13,390 bases of DNA, taken from contig FR890460.1 of assembly GCA_000433415.1 (NCBI GenBank), positions 11,543-24,932 of the forward strand. The letters are read 5' to 3'. This DNA comes from Clostridium sp. CAG:448. GTDB taxonomy: Bacteria; Bacillota; Clostridia; Oscillospirales; CAG-272. This document shows, piece after piece, positions 5,952 to 13,265 of the stretch. The position numbers were made by a program, and so were the translations under genes. The notes beneath the pieces are model-generated. The model was not told the DNA's origin and ran no database searches. It saw only the letters and a program-made list of their open reading frames with translations. Each line of letters begins with the position of its first letter. Position 1 is the first letter of the stretch.

Positions 5952-7295
5952 ATGTTCAAAAAGGTACTTGCCCTTGCACTTGTGATTGTGATGGCATTTT
6001 CTGTTTGCGTCAGCTTCGCATCCTGCTCTAACGGAGATGAAGAGAGCACGACCGCTGCAAGCAATGGCGAAACAACCGGCACAGATAACGGCACCGAAAA
6101 CGGCACAAAAGCCGACGAGGTTTCCGCAAACATTTCTAAGGTAAAGCTCGGCGTCATCCTTCTGCACGACGAAAACTCCACCTACGACCTGAACTTCATC
6201 AACGGTGTTGAGGAAGCAAAAAAGGCACTTGGCATGACGGATGACCAGATCATTCTCAAGAGAAACATTCCCGAATCCGAGAAGTGCGCAGAGGCTGCAC
6301 GCGACCTGGTTGACGAGGGCTGCAACGTGATTTTCGCAGACTCCTTCGGACATGAGTCCTTCCTGCTTACGGTTGCAAAAGAATTCCCGGATGTTCAGTT
6401 CTGCCATGCAACCGGTACGACCGCTCACACAGAGAACCAGGACAACTTCCACAATGCTTTTGCAAGCATTTATGAGGGCAGATACCTGGCAGGCGTTGCC
6501 GCAGGCATGAAGCTCAACGAGCTCAAAAAAGAAGGCAAGCTCAAGGGTGAGGTTCCGACCATGGGTTATGTCGGTGCATACACCTACGCGGAAGTAATTT
6601 CCGGTTATACCTCCTTCTACCTCGGTGCAAAGTCTGTCTGCGAGGACGTTGTCATGAAGGTTATGTTCACCGGCTCCTGGTATAACGAGACCGAAGAGAA
6701 GAATGCCGCAGAGGCGCTCATCGCTGCCGGCTGCGACCTGATTTCCCAGCACGCTGACTCCATGGGTGCTCCTGCCGCTTGCGAAAGCGCCGGCATCCCG
6801 AACGTTTCCTACAACGGTTCGACCGAAAAGGCTTGCCCCAAAACCTTTATCGTTTCCTCCAGAATCAACTGGGGTACCTACTTCCGTTATATCTGCAACG
6901 CCGTTGCGGACGGAAAGCCCATTGCAAAGGATTTCGTAGGCACCATTGCGGATGACGCTGTGGTTCTCACCGAGATCGGCGGAATCGCTCCTGCCGCAGG
7001 CACTGCTGAAAAGCTTGCCGAGGTGAAGGCGCAGCTCTGCGCAACCGAGAACAAGCTCCATGTGTTCGATGTTACCAAGTTCACCGTAACGGTTGGCGAC
7101 GGAAAGAACGGCAACGCAAAGGTCGATGCCGACGGTCACCTGACTTCCTATATGGCTGATGTTGATACCGATGCGGAATTCAAGGGCGACACCGAAGTGG
7201 TTGAGAACGGTTATTTCCATGAGTCCGAAAAGAGAAGCGCACCGTACTTTGATGTGCAGATCGACGGCATTACATTGCTTAACGCAAAATACTGA
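5952..7295 (+). CDS. BMP-family ABC transporter substrate-binding lipoprotein, probably nucleoside-binding
   Basis: A 447-residue surface lipoprotein of the basic membrane protein family (Pfam Bmp), whose studied members such as PnrA, BmpA and B. subtilis NupN bind purine nucleosides. The N-terminus is a lipoprotein signal peptide: FKK, a hydrophobic core at about residues 5-22, then a lipobox FASC with the lipidated cysteine at 25. A flexible Ser/Thr/Gly/Asn/Glu-rich linker (26-62) leads to the mature fold, which opens VKLGVILLHDENSTYDLNFINGV and continues with CNVIFADSFGH and YEGRYLAGVAAGM. GGAGG lies 8 bases before the ATG. Codon choice looks strongly selected (many AAC, GCA, CTC and TCC codons), in keeping with high expression. 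The riboswitch upstream and the ABC components downstream point to guanosine or other purine nucleosides, an inference from context and family. Confidence 0.93.
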   Translation: MFKKVLALALVIVMAFSVCVSFASCSNGDEESTTAASNGETTGTDNGTENGTKADEVSANISKVKLGVILLHDENSTYDLNFINGVEEAKKALGMTDDQIILKRNIPESEKCAEAARDLVDEGCNVIFADSFGHESFLLTVAKEFPDVQFCHATGTTAHTENQDNFHNAFASIYEGRYLAGVAAGMKLNELKKEGKLKGEVPTMGYVGAYTYAEVISGYTSFYLGAKSVCEDVVMKVMFTGSWYNETEEKNAAEALIAAGCDLISQHADSMGAPAACESAGIPNVSYNGSTEKACPKTFIVSSRINWGTYFRYICNAVADGKPIAKDFVGTIADDAVVLTEIGGIAPAAGTAEKLAEVKAQLCATENKLHVFDVTKFTVTVGDGKNGNAKVDADGHLTSYMADVDTDAEFKGDTEVVENGYFHESEKRSAPYFDVQIDGITLLNAKY

Positions 7296-7314
7296 TATTA
7301 TTTGACCTCTAATT

Positions 7315-7359
7315 CGGATGGGCGGGGCAGCTTTTTACCCCGTCCAATCCGCTTTTATT
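7315..7359 (+). terminator. Strong intercistronic hairpin between lipoprotein and ATPase genes
   Basis: CGGATGGGCGGGG (7315-7327) pairs with CCCCGTCC-A-ATCCG (7338-7351): 13 pairs with one G-U and one bulged A, followed by CTTTTATT. It likely acts as a partial terminator or 3' mRNA stabiliser, so that more binding protein than ATPase is made. This is a common layout in ABC importer operons. The next gene keeps its own GGAGG site, so readthrough is expected. Confidence 0.65.
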
Positions 7360-7379
7360 AAAATAACGGAGGAACACCC

Positions 7380-9086
7380 ATGGGAAAACAGATTGCGGTG
7401 GAAATGAGAGGCATTTCCAAAACCTTCGGTTCAATAGCGGCAAACAAAAACATTGATTTGACAGTTTACAAGGGCGAAATCCTTTCCGTGCTCGGTGAGA
7501 ACGGCTGCGGAAAGACGACGCTGATGAATATGCTTGCTGGAATTTATTTTCCCGACGCGGGCAAGATTTACGCGAACGGTGAAGAGATCGTAATCAGATC
7601 CCCCCAGGACGCGTACAATTACAAAATCGGAATGGTTCACCAGCACTTCAAGCTGGTAGATATATTTACCGCCGCCGAGAATATCATTCTCGGTTATAAA
7701 GACGGGCAGAAATACAATATTAAAGATGTAAACAACCGTGTTCGGGCAATTGCCGAAAAATACGGATTCCATATAGACCCTGAAAAAAAGATATACAACA
7801 TGTCCGTCTCCGAAAAGCAGACGGTCGAAATCCTGAAGGTGCTTTACAGAGGGGCGGATATTCTGATCTTGGACGAGCCGACTGCCGTTCTGACGCCGCA
7901 GGAAATCCGCAAGCTGTTCACCGTCATCCGGAAAATGCGGGAGGACGGAAAGAGCATCCTGATTATTACGCACAAGCTCAACGAGGTGCTTGAAATTTCG
8001 GATCGTGTTACCATTCTGCGCAAGGGAGAATGTGTTGCAACCGTTGAGACTGCCAACACCAGCGAGTCCCAGTTGACCGAGATGATGGTCGGCGCGCGCG
8101 TTGAGCTCAATATCGACCGCGGGGATGTCGTGAATCCCGCGGACAGGCTTGTGATCAAGGACCTGGACATCTGGAGTGCCGATCACGTTCATGTTGTGGA
8201 TCACGTTTCCTTCACTGCCCGGTCGGGAGAAATCTTAGGGATTGCTGGAATTGCCGGAAGCGGACAGAAGGAGATCCTTGAGGCAATCGCGGGGCTTTTG
8301 CCCAAGAGCACCGGTGAGGTGATATTCCACAGACCCAAGAAAAATCTTCCCGTGACCTTTTACCACAAAACCTACCGCGAGGTGGTGGCAATGGCAAAGG
8401 AAGGGAAATTCCATACGCCTGAAGGCAAGCCGGTGGATTTCTCAGGCATGAGCGCAGGGCAGATCCGGCACGAGGTCAACGAAGGCAGGGTTCTTTTCAA
8501 TGAGGATGAGATCATGAACCTGCGCGACAAAACGCCGCTCCAGATCCGGGAGCTGGGCGTGCGCCTTTCCTTTGTGCCGGAGGACCGACTCGGCATGGGC
8601 CTGGTCGGCAACATGGATTTGGTTGACAATATGATGCTCCGCAGCTACAGAAAGGGGCATTCACCGCTGGTCAACCGCAAAAAGCCGGAGGATCTTGCCG
8701 ATCGCATTGTCAAGGAGCTTGAGGTGGTCACGCCCAACGTGCATACGCCCGTGCGTCGGTTGTCCGGCGGTAACGTTCAGAAGGTGCTCGTCGGCCGTGA
8801 GATTGCGGCGGCGCCCAAGGTGCTGATGGCGGCATATCCGGTCAGAGGACTTGACATCAATTCTTCCTACCTGATTTACAACCTGCTGAACAAGCAGAAG
8901 GAAAACGGCACCGCGGTGATTTTTGTGGGAGAGGATCTGGATGTTCTGATGGCACTTTGCGACCGGATCGTTGTGGTCAACTCGGGCAGAATTACCGGCG
9001 TGGTTGACGGCAGAACCGCAAACAAAGAGGAGATCGGACTGCTGATGACAAAGACCGAAAATGGGAAGGGGAGTGACGCAAAATGA
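7380..9086 (+). CDS. ABC transporter ATP-binding protein with two ATPase domains (NupO/YufO type)
   Basis: A 568-residue fused double nucleotide-binding protein of the sugar/nucleoside importer class. Domain 1 (about 4-245) has Walker A GENGCGKT (39-46), Q-loop Q88, a divergent signature MSVSEKQ (141-147), Walker B ILILDEPTAV (161-170) and H198. Domain 2 (about 256-560) has the degenerate Walker A IAGSGQKE (291-298), PEDR in place of a Q-loop (400-403), a good signature LSGGNVQ (461-467), a degenerate Walker B VLMAAYPVRGLD, and no switch histidine (FVGEDLD). This asymmetry is normal for the family. Odd is the region 317-385: about 103 residues separate Walker A from PEDR, where I recall about 41 in B. 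subtilis YufO. The stop overlaps the next gene's start (ATGA), so translation is coupled. Confidence 0.95.
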   Translation: MGKQIAVEMRGISKTFGSIAANKNIDLTVYKGEILSVLGENGCGKTTLMNMLAGIYFPDAGKIYANGEEIVIRSPQDAYNYKIGMVHQHFKLVDIFTAAENIILGYKDGQKYNIKDVNNRVRAIAEKYGFHIDPEKKIYNMSVSEKQTVEILKVLYRGADILILDEPTAVLTPQEIRKLFTVIRKMREDGKSILIITHKLNEVLEISDRVTILRKGECVATVETANTSESQLTEMMVGARVELNIDRGDVVNPADRLVIKDLDIWSADHVHVVDHVSFTARSGEILGIAGIAGSGQKEILEAIAGLLPKSTGEVIFHRPKKNLPVTFYHKTYREVVAMAKEGKFHTPEGKPVDFSGMSAGQIRHEVNEGRVLFNEDEIMNLRDKTPLQIRELGVRLSFVPEDRLGMGLVGNMDLVDNMMLRSYRKGHSPLVNRKKPEDLADRIVKELEVVTPNVHTPVRRLSGGNVQKVLVGREIAAAPKVLMAAYPVRGLDINSSYLIYNLLNKQKENGTAVIFVGEDLDVLMALCDRIVVVNSGRITGVVDGRTANKEEIGLLMTKTENGKGSDAK

Positions 9087-9262
9087 CGAACGGAGCGGAG
9101 AATAAGAAAAAGGCCAAAGCCAGAGAGCCGCTGTTCCATGTTGCACGGCGTGCCTCGATGCCCGTCTGGCAGGCTTGGCTGATCCGCGTTGCGGCTTTTT
9201 CCGCGGGGAAGGGTTTTTTCGGGGTTGTTTCCTTTTTGTTGGTTTGCCTTTTTGCTGATCAA
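9083..9262 (+). pseudogene. N-terminal part of the first permease, out of frame with the rest
   Basis: This frame starts at the ATG overlapping the ATPase stop (ATGA), with a GGAAGGGGAG site 10 bases upstream, the expected position for the first permease. It encodes a basic cytosolic N-terminus (KKKAKAREPLFHVARR) and the beginning of a first membrane helix (FFGVVSFLLVCLF), as in Nup-type permeases. It then runs on in the wrong frame to a stop at 9340, losing all similarity. The proper continuation (LLIKSVRENP) is in the +1 frame. Dropping one T from the T5 run at 9249-9253 would give a continuous helix and join the two parts. Either a real frameshift or an assembly error explains this; the shift could also lie in one of the T runs nearby. 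Confidence 0.75.
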
Positions 9263-10235
9263 ATCGGTCAGAGAGAATCCCGCATCTGTGAAGGATTTCT
9301 ATTGGAGCTTTATCAAGGGTTCGTTTTCGACCCCGCGTAAAATTTTCAAGTTTCTGAAGGACACTTCGGTTCTGCTTTGCATTGCTCTTGCCGTTACGCC
9401 TGCGTTCCGGATGAAGTTCTGGAACATCGGTGCAGAGGGGCAGACGCTGGTCGGCGTGCTGGCTTCCATCGCCGTTGCCTTCTATCTGGGCGGGAAGATC
9501 CCGGAGTGGCAGCTTTTGATTCTGATGTTCCTTGCCGCATTGCTTGCAGGTGCCGTGTGGGCGTTTATTCCCGCACTGTTTAAGGCAAAGTGGAACACCA
9601 ATGAAACGCTCTTTACGCTGATGATGAACTATGTGGCGACATTTCTTGTATCGTATTGCCTGCTCAAATGGGTTCCGAGCGGCTCCAGTTCGCTCGGTAA
9701 ACTCAAGTATGGTGCCCTTCCGATGGTGACTGCCCCCAAGATCGGCAACACCTATCTGCCGATTCTGATTATTGCGGTGGTCATGACCGCGGCGCTGTAT
9801 GTCTATCTTTACAACGGCAAGCACGGCTACGAGATCTCCGTCGTGGGCGGCAGTGAGAACACGGCAAGATATGTCGGCATCAATGTGAAAAAGGTCGTGA
9901 TCCGCACCATGATCATTTCCGGTGCCCTTTGCGGGCTTGCAGGCTATATGATCGCTGCGGGGCTTGACCAGACGGTTACGCCCGATTCGGTTGGCGGGCA
10001 GGGCTTTACCGCGATCATCGTTTCATGGCTTGCCCACTTCAATCCTCTGTTTATGGTCATTACGGCGGCGCTTGTGATCTTTTTGCAACAAGGCGCAAGT
10101 CAGATTTCCCAGGTGTTTGACATCAGCGGCGACTTCCCCAACGTGGTGGTGGGCGTCATCCTGCTTTTCATTATCGGGTCTGAATTCTTCATCAATTACC
10201 GTATTGTCCGCACGGAAAAGAAGGAGGGTAAATAA
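9189..10235 (+). CDS. ABC transporter permease, NupP/YufP type (main part, apparent 5' frameshift)
   Basis: A 348-codon open frame encoding nearly the whole of a polytopic inner-membrane permease of the branched-chain amino acid/sugar/nucleoside permease family. Family signatures include VTPAFRMKFWNIGAEGQTLVG near the start, TLMMNYVA, the cytosolic coupling region GSENTARYVGINVKK, and the late VSWLAHFNPLFMV helix. Eight or more hydrophobic segments are visible. The first possible start in this frame is TTG 9189, with no ribosome binding site, and its first 20 or so residues (RLFPRGRVFSGLFP) do not look native. The true start is almost certainly ATG 9083 in the other frame. If the frameshift is real, this importer would be inactive. 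The stop overlaps the second permease's ATG by one base (TAATG). Confidence 0.85.
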   Translation: MRLFPRGRVFSGLFPFCWFAFLLIKSVRENPASVKDFYWSFIKGSFSTPRKIFKFLKDTSVLLCIALAVTPAFRMKFWNIGAEGQTLVGVLASIAVAFYLGGKIPEWQLLILMFLAALLAGAVWAFIPALFKAKWNTNETLFTLMMNYVATFLVSYCLLKWVPSGSSSLGKLKYGALPMVTAPKIGNTYLPILIIAVVMTAALYVYLYNGKHGYEISVVGGSENTARYVGINVKKVVIRTMIISGALCGLAGYMIAAGLDQTVTPDSVGGQGFTAIIVSWLAHFNPLFMVITAALVIFLQQGASQISQVFDISGDFPNVVVGVILLFIIGSEFFINYRIVRTEKKEGK

Positions 10236-11188
10236 TGCCGACGTTTTTGAATTTTCTGGTTGACTCGCTCGCCTTTGGCGCGATCTTCATCTTTGGTTCG
10301 ACGGGCGAAATCCTGACCGAAAAATCCGGTCATCTGAACCTCGGAATCCCCGGAATCATGTGTATGGGCGGCGCAGGCGGATGCCTTTTCCTCAGTCTGG
10401 TCGGAAAAAGCTCCATGCCGCCGGCACTGATGGTGATTTTGGCAATTCTTTTCTCGTTCCTCTCTGCCGCGCTGATGGGGGCAATTTACTGCTTTTTGAC
10501 CGTTACGCTCCATGCCAATCAGAACGTTACGGGTCTTGCGCTGACTACACTTGGCAGTGGCCTTTCCAAGTACCTGATGTTCAATCTGGACCCTGTGGTC
10601 TATCTGAACACGCCTCTCAAGTATTTCCGTTTTCCGTTCGGTGGCAGGACCGATGCGCTCAACAAGGTCGGCGTGATGTTCTTCCTTGCCATCGTCATTG
10701 CCGTTTTGGCTTCGATCTACCTCTTCAAAACCAAGTCGGGACTGAATCTGCGTGCAGTCGGCGAAAATCCGGCTACTGCGGATGCGGCGGGCATCAATGT
10801 TTCGCTCTACAAGTACCTTGCAACCTGCATTGGTTCCGGTATTGCCGGTTTGGGCGGCCTTTACTACATTATGGACTATATGGGCTCCAATGAAGCATAC
10901 AAAAGCATTGAAGCATTCGGTTGGCTCGCAATCGCGTTGGTCATTTTCGCCCTTTGGAAGCCGTATATGACCATCGTTGGCTCCGTCATCTTCGGCGCAC
11001 TCTTCAATTGTAGCTCCTATGTTGCCAATATTGAGTGGATCAACCTTTCCATGTCGTCCAAACCCCTTCTGAAAATGCTCCCCTATATCGTGACCATCGT
11101 TGTCCTCATCATTACCAGTATCAGAAATAAAAAAGAAAATCAACCCCCCGCCAGCCTTGGCCAATCCTATTTCCGCGAAGACCGCTGA
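10235..11188 (+). CDS. ABC transporter permease, NupQ/YufQ type
   Basis: A 317-residue second permease, partner of the preceding one in a heterodimeric membrane channel. Typical of the family are the opening FLVDSLAFGAIFIFGSTGEILTEKSGHLNLG, then NQNVTGLALTTLGSGLS, the cytosolic coupling segment LRAVGENPATADAAGINVSLYK, and GLGGLYYIMDYMGSN. About eight to nine membrane helices can be counted. An AAGGAGGG site precedes the ATG, which overlaps the previous stop (TAATG), so translation is probably coupled. The last 20 residues (KKENQPPASLGQSYF and following) are a polar cytosolic tail running up to the palindromic element. It is the final gene of the purine block. Confidence 0.94.
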   Translation: MPTFLNFLVDSLAFGAIFIFGSTGEILTEKSGHLNLGIPGIMCMGGAGGCLFLSLVGKSSMPPALMVILAILFSFLSAALMGAIYCFLTVTLHANQNVTGLALTTLGSGLSKYLMFNLDPVVYLNTPLKYFRFPFGGRTDALNKVGVMFFLAIVIAVLASIYLFKTKSGLNLRAVGENPATADAAGINVSLYKYLATCIGSGIAGLGGLYYIMDYMGSNEAYKSIEAFGWLAIALVIFALWKPYMTIVGSVIFGALFNCSSYVANIEWINLSMSSKPLLKMLPYIVTIVVLIITSIRNKKENQPPASLGQSYFREDR

Positions 11189-11208
11189 CGCCATGTTTGG
11201 TGCTTGCC

Positions 11209-11397
11209 ACGGGAGGGGACGCGGATTGTCGCTTTTTCGAGAAAAAGCTCCGCAAAAAGCTTTCAAACAGGGTGGGCAGCATGCCTTATGCGTACTGTGC
11301 GAATTGTTTCGCAGTACACGGCATGCTGCCCACCCTGTTTGAAGTTCTTTGCCGATGCTTTCTTTCAAGAAAGCCCCAGAAATCGCGCCTTTCCCGT
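11209..11397. repeat. 189-base imperfect palindrome between convergent genes
   Basis: The two halves are inverted copies around 11302/11303. The arms at 11262-11285 and 11320-11343 match perfectly over 24 bases (the left arm begins TTCAAACAGGGTGGGCAGC). Inside lies a smaller dyad (GTACTG...CAGTAC). Outside, the arms stay aligned without gaps out to 11231 and 11374, and with a one-base offset to ACGGGA at 11209 and TCCCGT at 11397. Each arm contains its own short hairpin: GCTTTTTC-GA-GAAAAAGC at 11231-11248, and GCTTTCTT-TC-AAGAAAGC at 11357-11374. It encodes no recognisable protein. It lies between the 3' ends of the transporter operon and pfkA, so it may end or protect both transcripts, or be a dispersed mobile repeat (MITE or REP-like). 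No target-site duplication is obvious. Confidence 0.85.
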
Positions 11398-11415
11398 AGT
11401 AAGTACGAAGCGGGA

Positions 11416-12495
11416 TCAGTGGCAGACCTCGTGAGCCATTTGATAGAGGCGTTCGATTTTTTTGTGGCGGTATTCGCAACGGGCTTTCATTTCGGCGACC
11501 TGATAGGTTGTGAAGGCGTCCAGGTCACCGGGCTTGAGTTTGTTTTTATACATCCGGTCAAGGATGAGGGCGAAGTGGATATCGCAGGAGTTGATCCGGT
11601 TTTCGTTGATGCAAACGACCAGATTGCTCTTGCCGGCGAGGAGGAGCTCCACGGCTTCCACGCCCATTTGGGTTGCGGTCATACGGTCACGCAGAGTGGG
11701 GGAACCGCCGCGGATGATATGCCCGCAACGGGCAAAGCGCGTATCGATCCCGGTCTCTTTGGCAACGCGGTCCGCGAAATACTCGCTGTACTTCTGTTCG
11801 TTGGGGGAGGGAAGTCCTTCGCTGAAGACCGCGATAATACCTCGTTTGCCTGCTGCTCTGGTCGCCTCGATTTTGGCAATAGCTACGTCCTCATCGAACT
11901 TGATTTCCGGAATTGCGATGGTAACGGCTCCGGTTGCGATACCGGCGTACAGGGCGATCATGCCGCAACCGTTGCCCATGACCTCGACCACATTGCAGCG
12001 CGCATGGGATTCACAGGTGTCGCGCAGATAGTCGATCATCTCCAGTAGGGTGTTGACTGCCGTATCATAGCCGATGGTGAGTTCTGTTGCGGTAATATCG
12101 TTGTCGATGGTGCCGGGCAATCCGATGGAAGGAATGCCGTGGTTGGTCAGATCGGTTGCACCACGGAAGGTACCGTCACCGCCGATGGCGATAATGGCGT
12201 CGATCTGATGTTTTTCGCAGGTTTTGATGGCTTTTGCCATACCCTCTTCGGTCTTGAACTCGGGGCAGCGGGAGGAGTACAGAATGGTGCCGCCGTGCGT
12301 GACGATATTGGAAACGCTTTCGGTGGTCAGCGCAACGGTTTTGTCTTCAATCAATCCGGTGTAGCCTTCCAGGATGCCGACGACCTCAATGCCTTCTTCC
12401 AGTGCACGTCTTGTTACGGCGCGGATCGCCGCATTCATACCCGGCGCATCACCGCCGGAGGAGAGTATACCGATTTTTCTGAATTTTGATGACAT
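11416..12495 (-). CDS. pfkA: ATP-dependent 6-phosphofructokinase
   Basis: A 359-residue glycolytic kinase that phosphorylates fructose 6-phosphate to fructose 1,6-bisphosphate in the cytosol. The PFK landmarks are clear: KIGILSSGGDAPGMN (7-21), the ATP loop IGGDGTFRG (104-112), the catalytic PGTIDND (127-133), VVEVMGNGCG, IPEIKFD and the substrate loop HIIRGGSPTLRDR. The glycines in GGDGT and PGTIDND mark ATP rather than pyrophosphate as phosphate donor. It is about 40 residues longer than E. coli PfkA (320), mainly in a basic C-terminal tail, which fits the longer PFK subgroup. I chose ATG 12495 because AAAGGA lies 9 bases before it. A TTG at 12513 would add six residues without a ribosome site. 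It lies 66 bases after pncC, probably in the same transcript. Confidence 0.95.
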   Translation of the reverse strand: MSSKFRKIGILSSGGDAPGMNAAIRAVTRRALEEGIEVVGILEGYTGLIEDKTVALTTESVSNIVTHGGTILYSSRCPEFKTEEGMAKAIKTCEKHQIDAIIAIGGDGTFRGATDLTNHGIPSIGLPGTIDNDITATELTIGYDTAVNTLLEMIDYLRDTCESHARCNVVEVMGNGCGMIALYAGIATGAVTIAIPEIKFDEDVAIAKIEATRAAGKRGIIAVFSEGLPSPNEQKYSEYFADRVAKETGIDTRFARCGHIIRGGSPTLRDRMTATQMGVEAVELLLAGKSNLVVCINENRINSCDIHFALILDRMYKNKLKPGDLDAFTTYQVAEMKARCEYRHKKIERLYQMAHEVCH

Positions 12496-12531
12496 AATGA
12501 TGAATCCTTTCAATGGATTTAAGGTTTTTCC

Positions 12532-12549
12532 GCACCATTCCGATGGTGC
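12532..12549 (-). other. Small perfect hairpin between pncC and pfkA
   Basis: GCACCAT (12532-12538) and ATGGTGC (12543-12549) form a perfect 7-pair stem with a 4-base loop. On the minus strand it is followed by GGAAAAACC, not by a U run, so it does not look like an intrinsic terminator. It may be an mRNA processing or stabilising element between the two genes. Confidence 0.45.
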
Positions 12550-12561
12550 AATCTTAGGGGC

Positions 12562-13056
12562 TTAATTTGCTTGTTCCGTCAGCAGACTGCACAGCCACGT
12601 CAGCAGTGTGTACACGGTTTCCGTGCGGACCTGCGCGCGCGTACAGTCAGGGAAGTGGAGTTCACGCACCTCTGTACGGTCGGGCAGAGCAATCCCCACA
12701 AAGACCGTGCCGACGGGGTGCTTGTCCGTCCCTCCGCCGGGACCTGCATAGCCGGTTGCGGAGACACCGATATCGGTGCCGAGCGCGCGTTTTGCGCCGG
12801 CGCACATCTGTGCGGCAACCTCGCGGCTGACTGCGGTATGTTCTTCCAGGGTCTGCGGCAGGACGCCGAGCAGTTTCTGCTTGATTTCGTTGGTGTAGGT
12901 AATGCAACCGCCGAAGAATACCTCCGAGGCGCCGGGGACATCGGTCAGTGTTTTACCGATCAGCCCGCCCGTGCAGGATTCCGCGGTGGAAAGGGTCAGC
13001 TTCCGCTCCCGTAGCAGAGCAACCGTGCGTTCTGCAGATGCAAACAGTTTTTCCAT
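12562..13056 (-). CDS. pncC: Nicotinamide-nucleotide amidohydrolase PncC (stand-alone CinA C-terminal domain)
   Basis: A 164-residue protein equal to the C-terminal domain of CinA, like E. coli PncC (165 residues). It deamidates NMN to nicotinic acid mononucleotide and so recycles NAD in the cytosol. The family motifs are seen: TLSTAESCTGGLIG (21-34), GGCITYTNEIKQKLLGV (49-65), and GVSATGYAGPGGGTDKHPVGTV (97-118, split here by the usual glycine loop). The molybdopterin-like N-terminal domain of full CinA is absent. I chose ATG 13056 because AAGGA lies 10 bases before it and a consensus promoter lies just upstream. The frame is open to 13182, but those extra residues would cover the promoter and have no family similarity. 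It is the first gene of a probable pncC-pfkA operon. Confidence 0.92.
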   Translation of the reverse strand: MEKLFASAERTVALLRERKLTLSTAESCTGGLIGKTLTDVPGASEVFFGGCITYTNEIKQKLLGVLPQTLEEHTAVSREVAAQMCAGAKRALGTDIGVSATGYAGPGGGTDKHPVGTVFVGIALPDRTEVRELHFPDCTRAQVRTETVYTLLTWLCSLLTEQAN

Positions 13057-13078
13057 TTCCTCACCGTCCTTTCCTTCT

Positions 13079-13107
13079 ATTATACCACAATCCGACACGC
13101 CTGTAAA
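13079..13107 (-). promoter_or_regulatory. Promoter of pncC-pfkA
   Basis: On the minus strand TTTACA (complement of 13102-13107) and a perfect TATAAT (complement of 13079-13084) are separated by 17 bases. Transcription would start near 13072, about 16 bases before the pncC start codon. It shows that the upstream in-frame extension of pncC is not translated from this transcript. Confidence 0.82.
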
Positions 13108-13205
13108 GTCCCGTATTGCATTTTTCCTTGATAGTATGTGCTCTTTTTTGCCGTTCATCCGGGTCACGTGTCGCACATCCACGGGTATCTGCGCCCGGAC
13201 AAAAG

Positions 13206-13247
13206 AAAAACGTCCCGCTGTACCCGAACGGTATGCGGAACGTTTTT
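13206..13247 (-). terminator. Intrinsic terminator of the upstream minus-strand gene
   Basis: AAAAACGT-C-CCGC (13206-13218) and GCGG-A-ACGTTTTT (13235-13247) form a 13-pair stem on the minus strand, with one G-U pair, around a loop that contains a further TACC/GGTA dyad. The transcript then ends in TTTTTCTTTT. On the plus strand the same position is a C-A mismatch, so it is better suited to minus-strand transcripts. It lies 18 bases after the stop at 13266. Confidence 0.85.
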
Positions 13248-13265
13248 CGCTTTATCGGCTTTTGA

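Noticed and set aside
5901..7220. 439-codon open frame on the minus strand
   Set aside because: It lies wholly antisense to the BMP lipoprotein gene, which has a signal peptide, ribosome site and family motifs. The antisense frame is open only because of biased codon use in the real gene.
9190..9262. Programmed ribosomal frameshift in the permease
   Set aside because: The required shift is +1, there is no recognised +1 stimulator or rare-codon/stop arrangement, and the T runs do not match a -1 slippery heptamer. An indel or sequencing error is simpler.
8661..9824. 387-codon open frame on the minus strand
   Set aside because: It is antisense to the ATPase and first permease, with a His/Gln/Arg-rich low-complexity product typical of a shadow frame.
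11209..11397. CRISPR array or insertion sequence at the palindrome
   Set aside because: There are only two inverted copies with no spacers and no direct repeats, and no transposase or target-site duplication can be seen.
10196..11479. 427-codon open frame on the minus strand
   Set aside because: It is antisense to the second permease and crosses the palindrome and the end of pfkA. Its product has no family features.
11197..12048. 283-codon open frame on the plus strand
   Set aside because: It runs through the palindrome and antisense to pfkA. No ribosome site and no recognisable domain.
12532..12549. Intrinsic terminator between pncC and pfkA
   Set aside because: The stem is good but no U run follows on the minus strand, and pfkA lacks a clear promoter of its own, so the two genes are more likely cotranscribed.
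13057..13182. N-terminal extension of pncC
   Set aside because: It would span the TTTACA-17-TATAAT promoter, and the family starts at MEKLFASAE.
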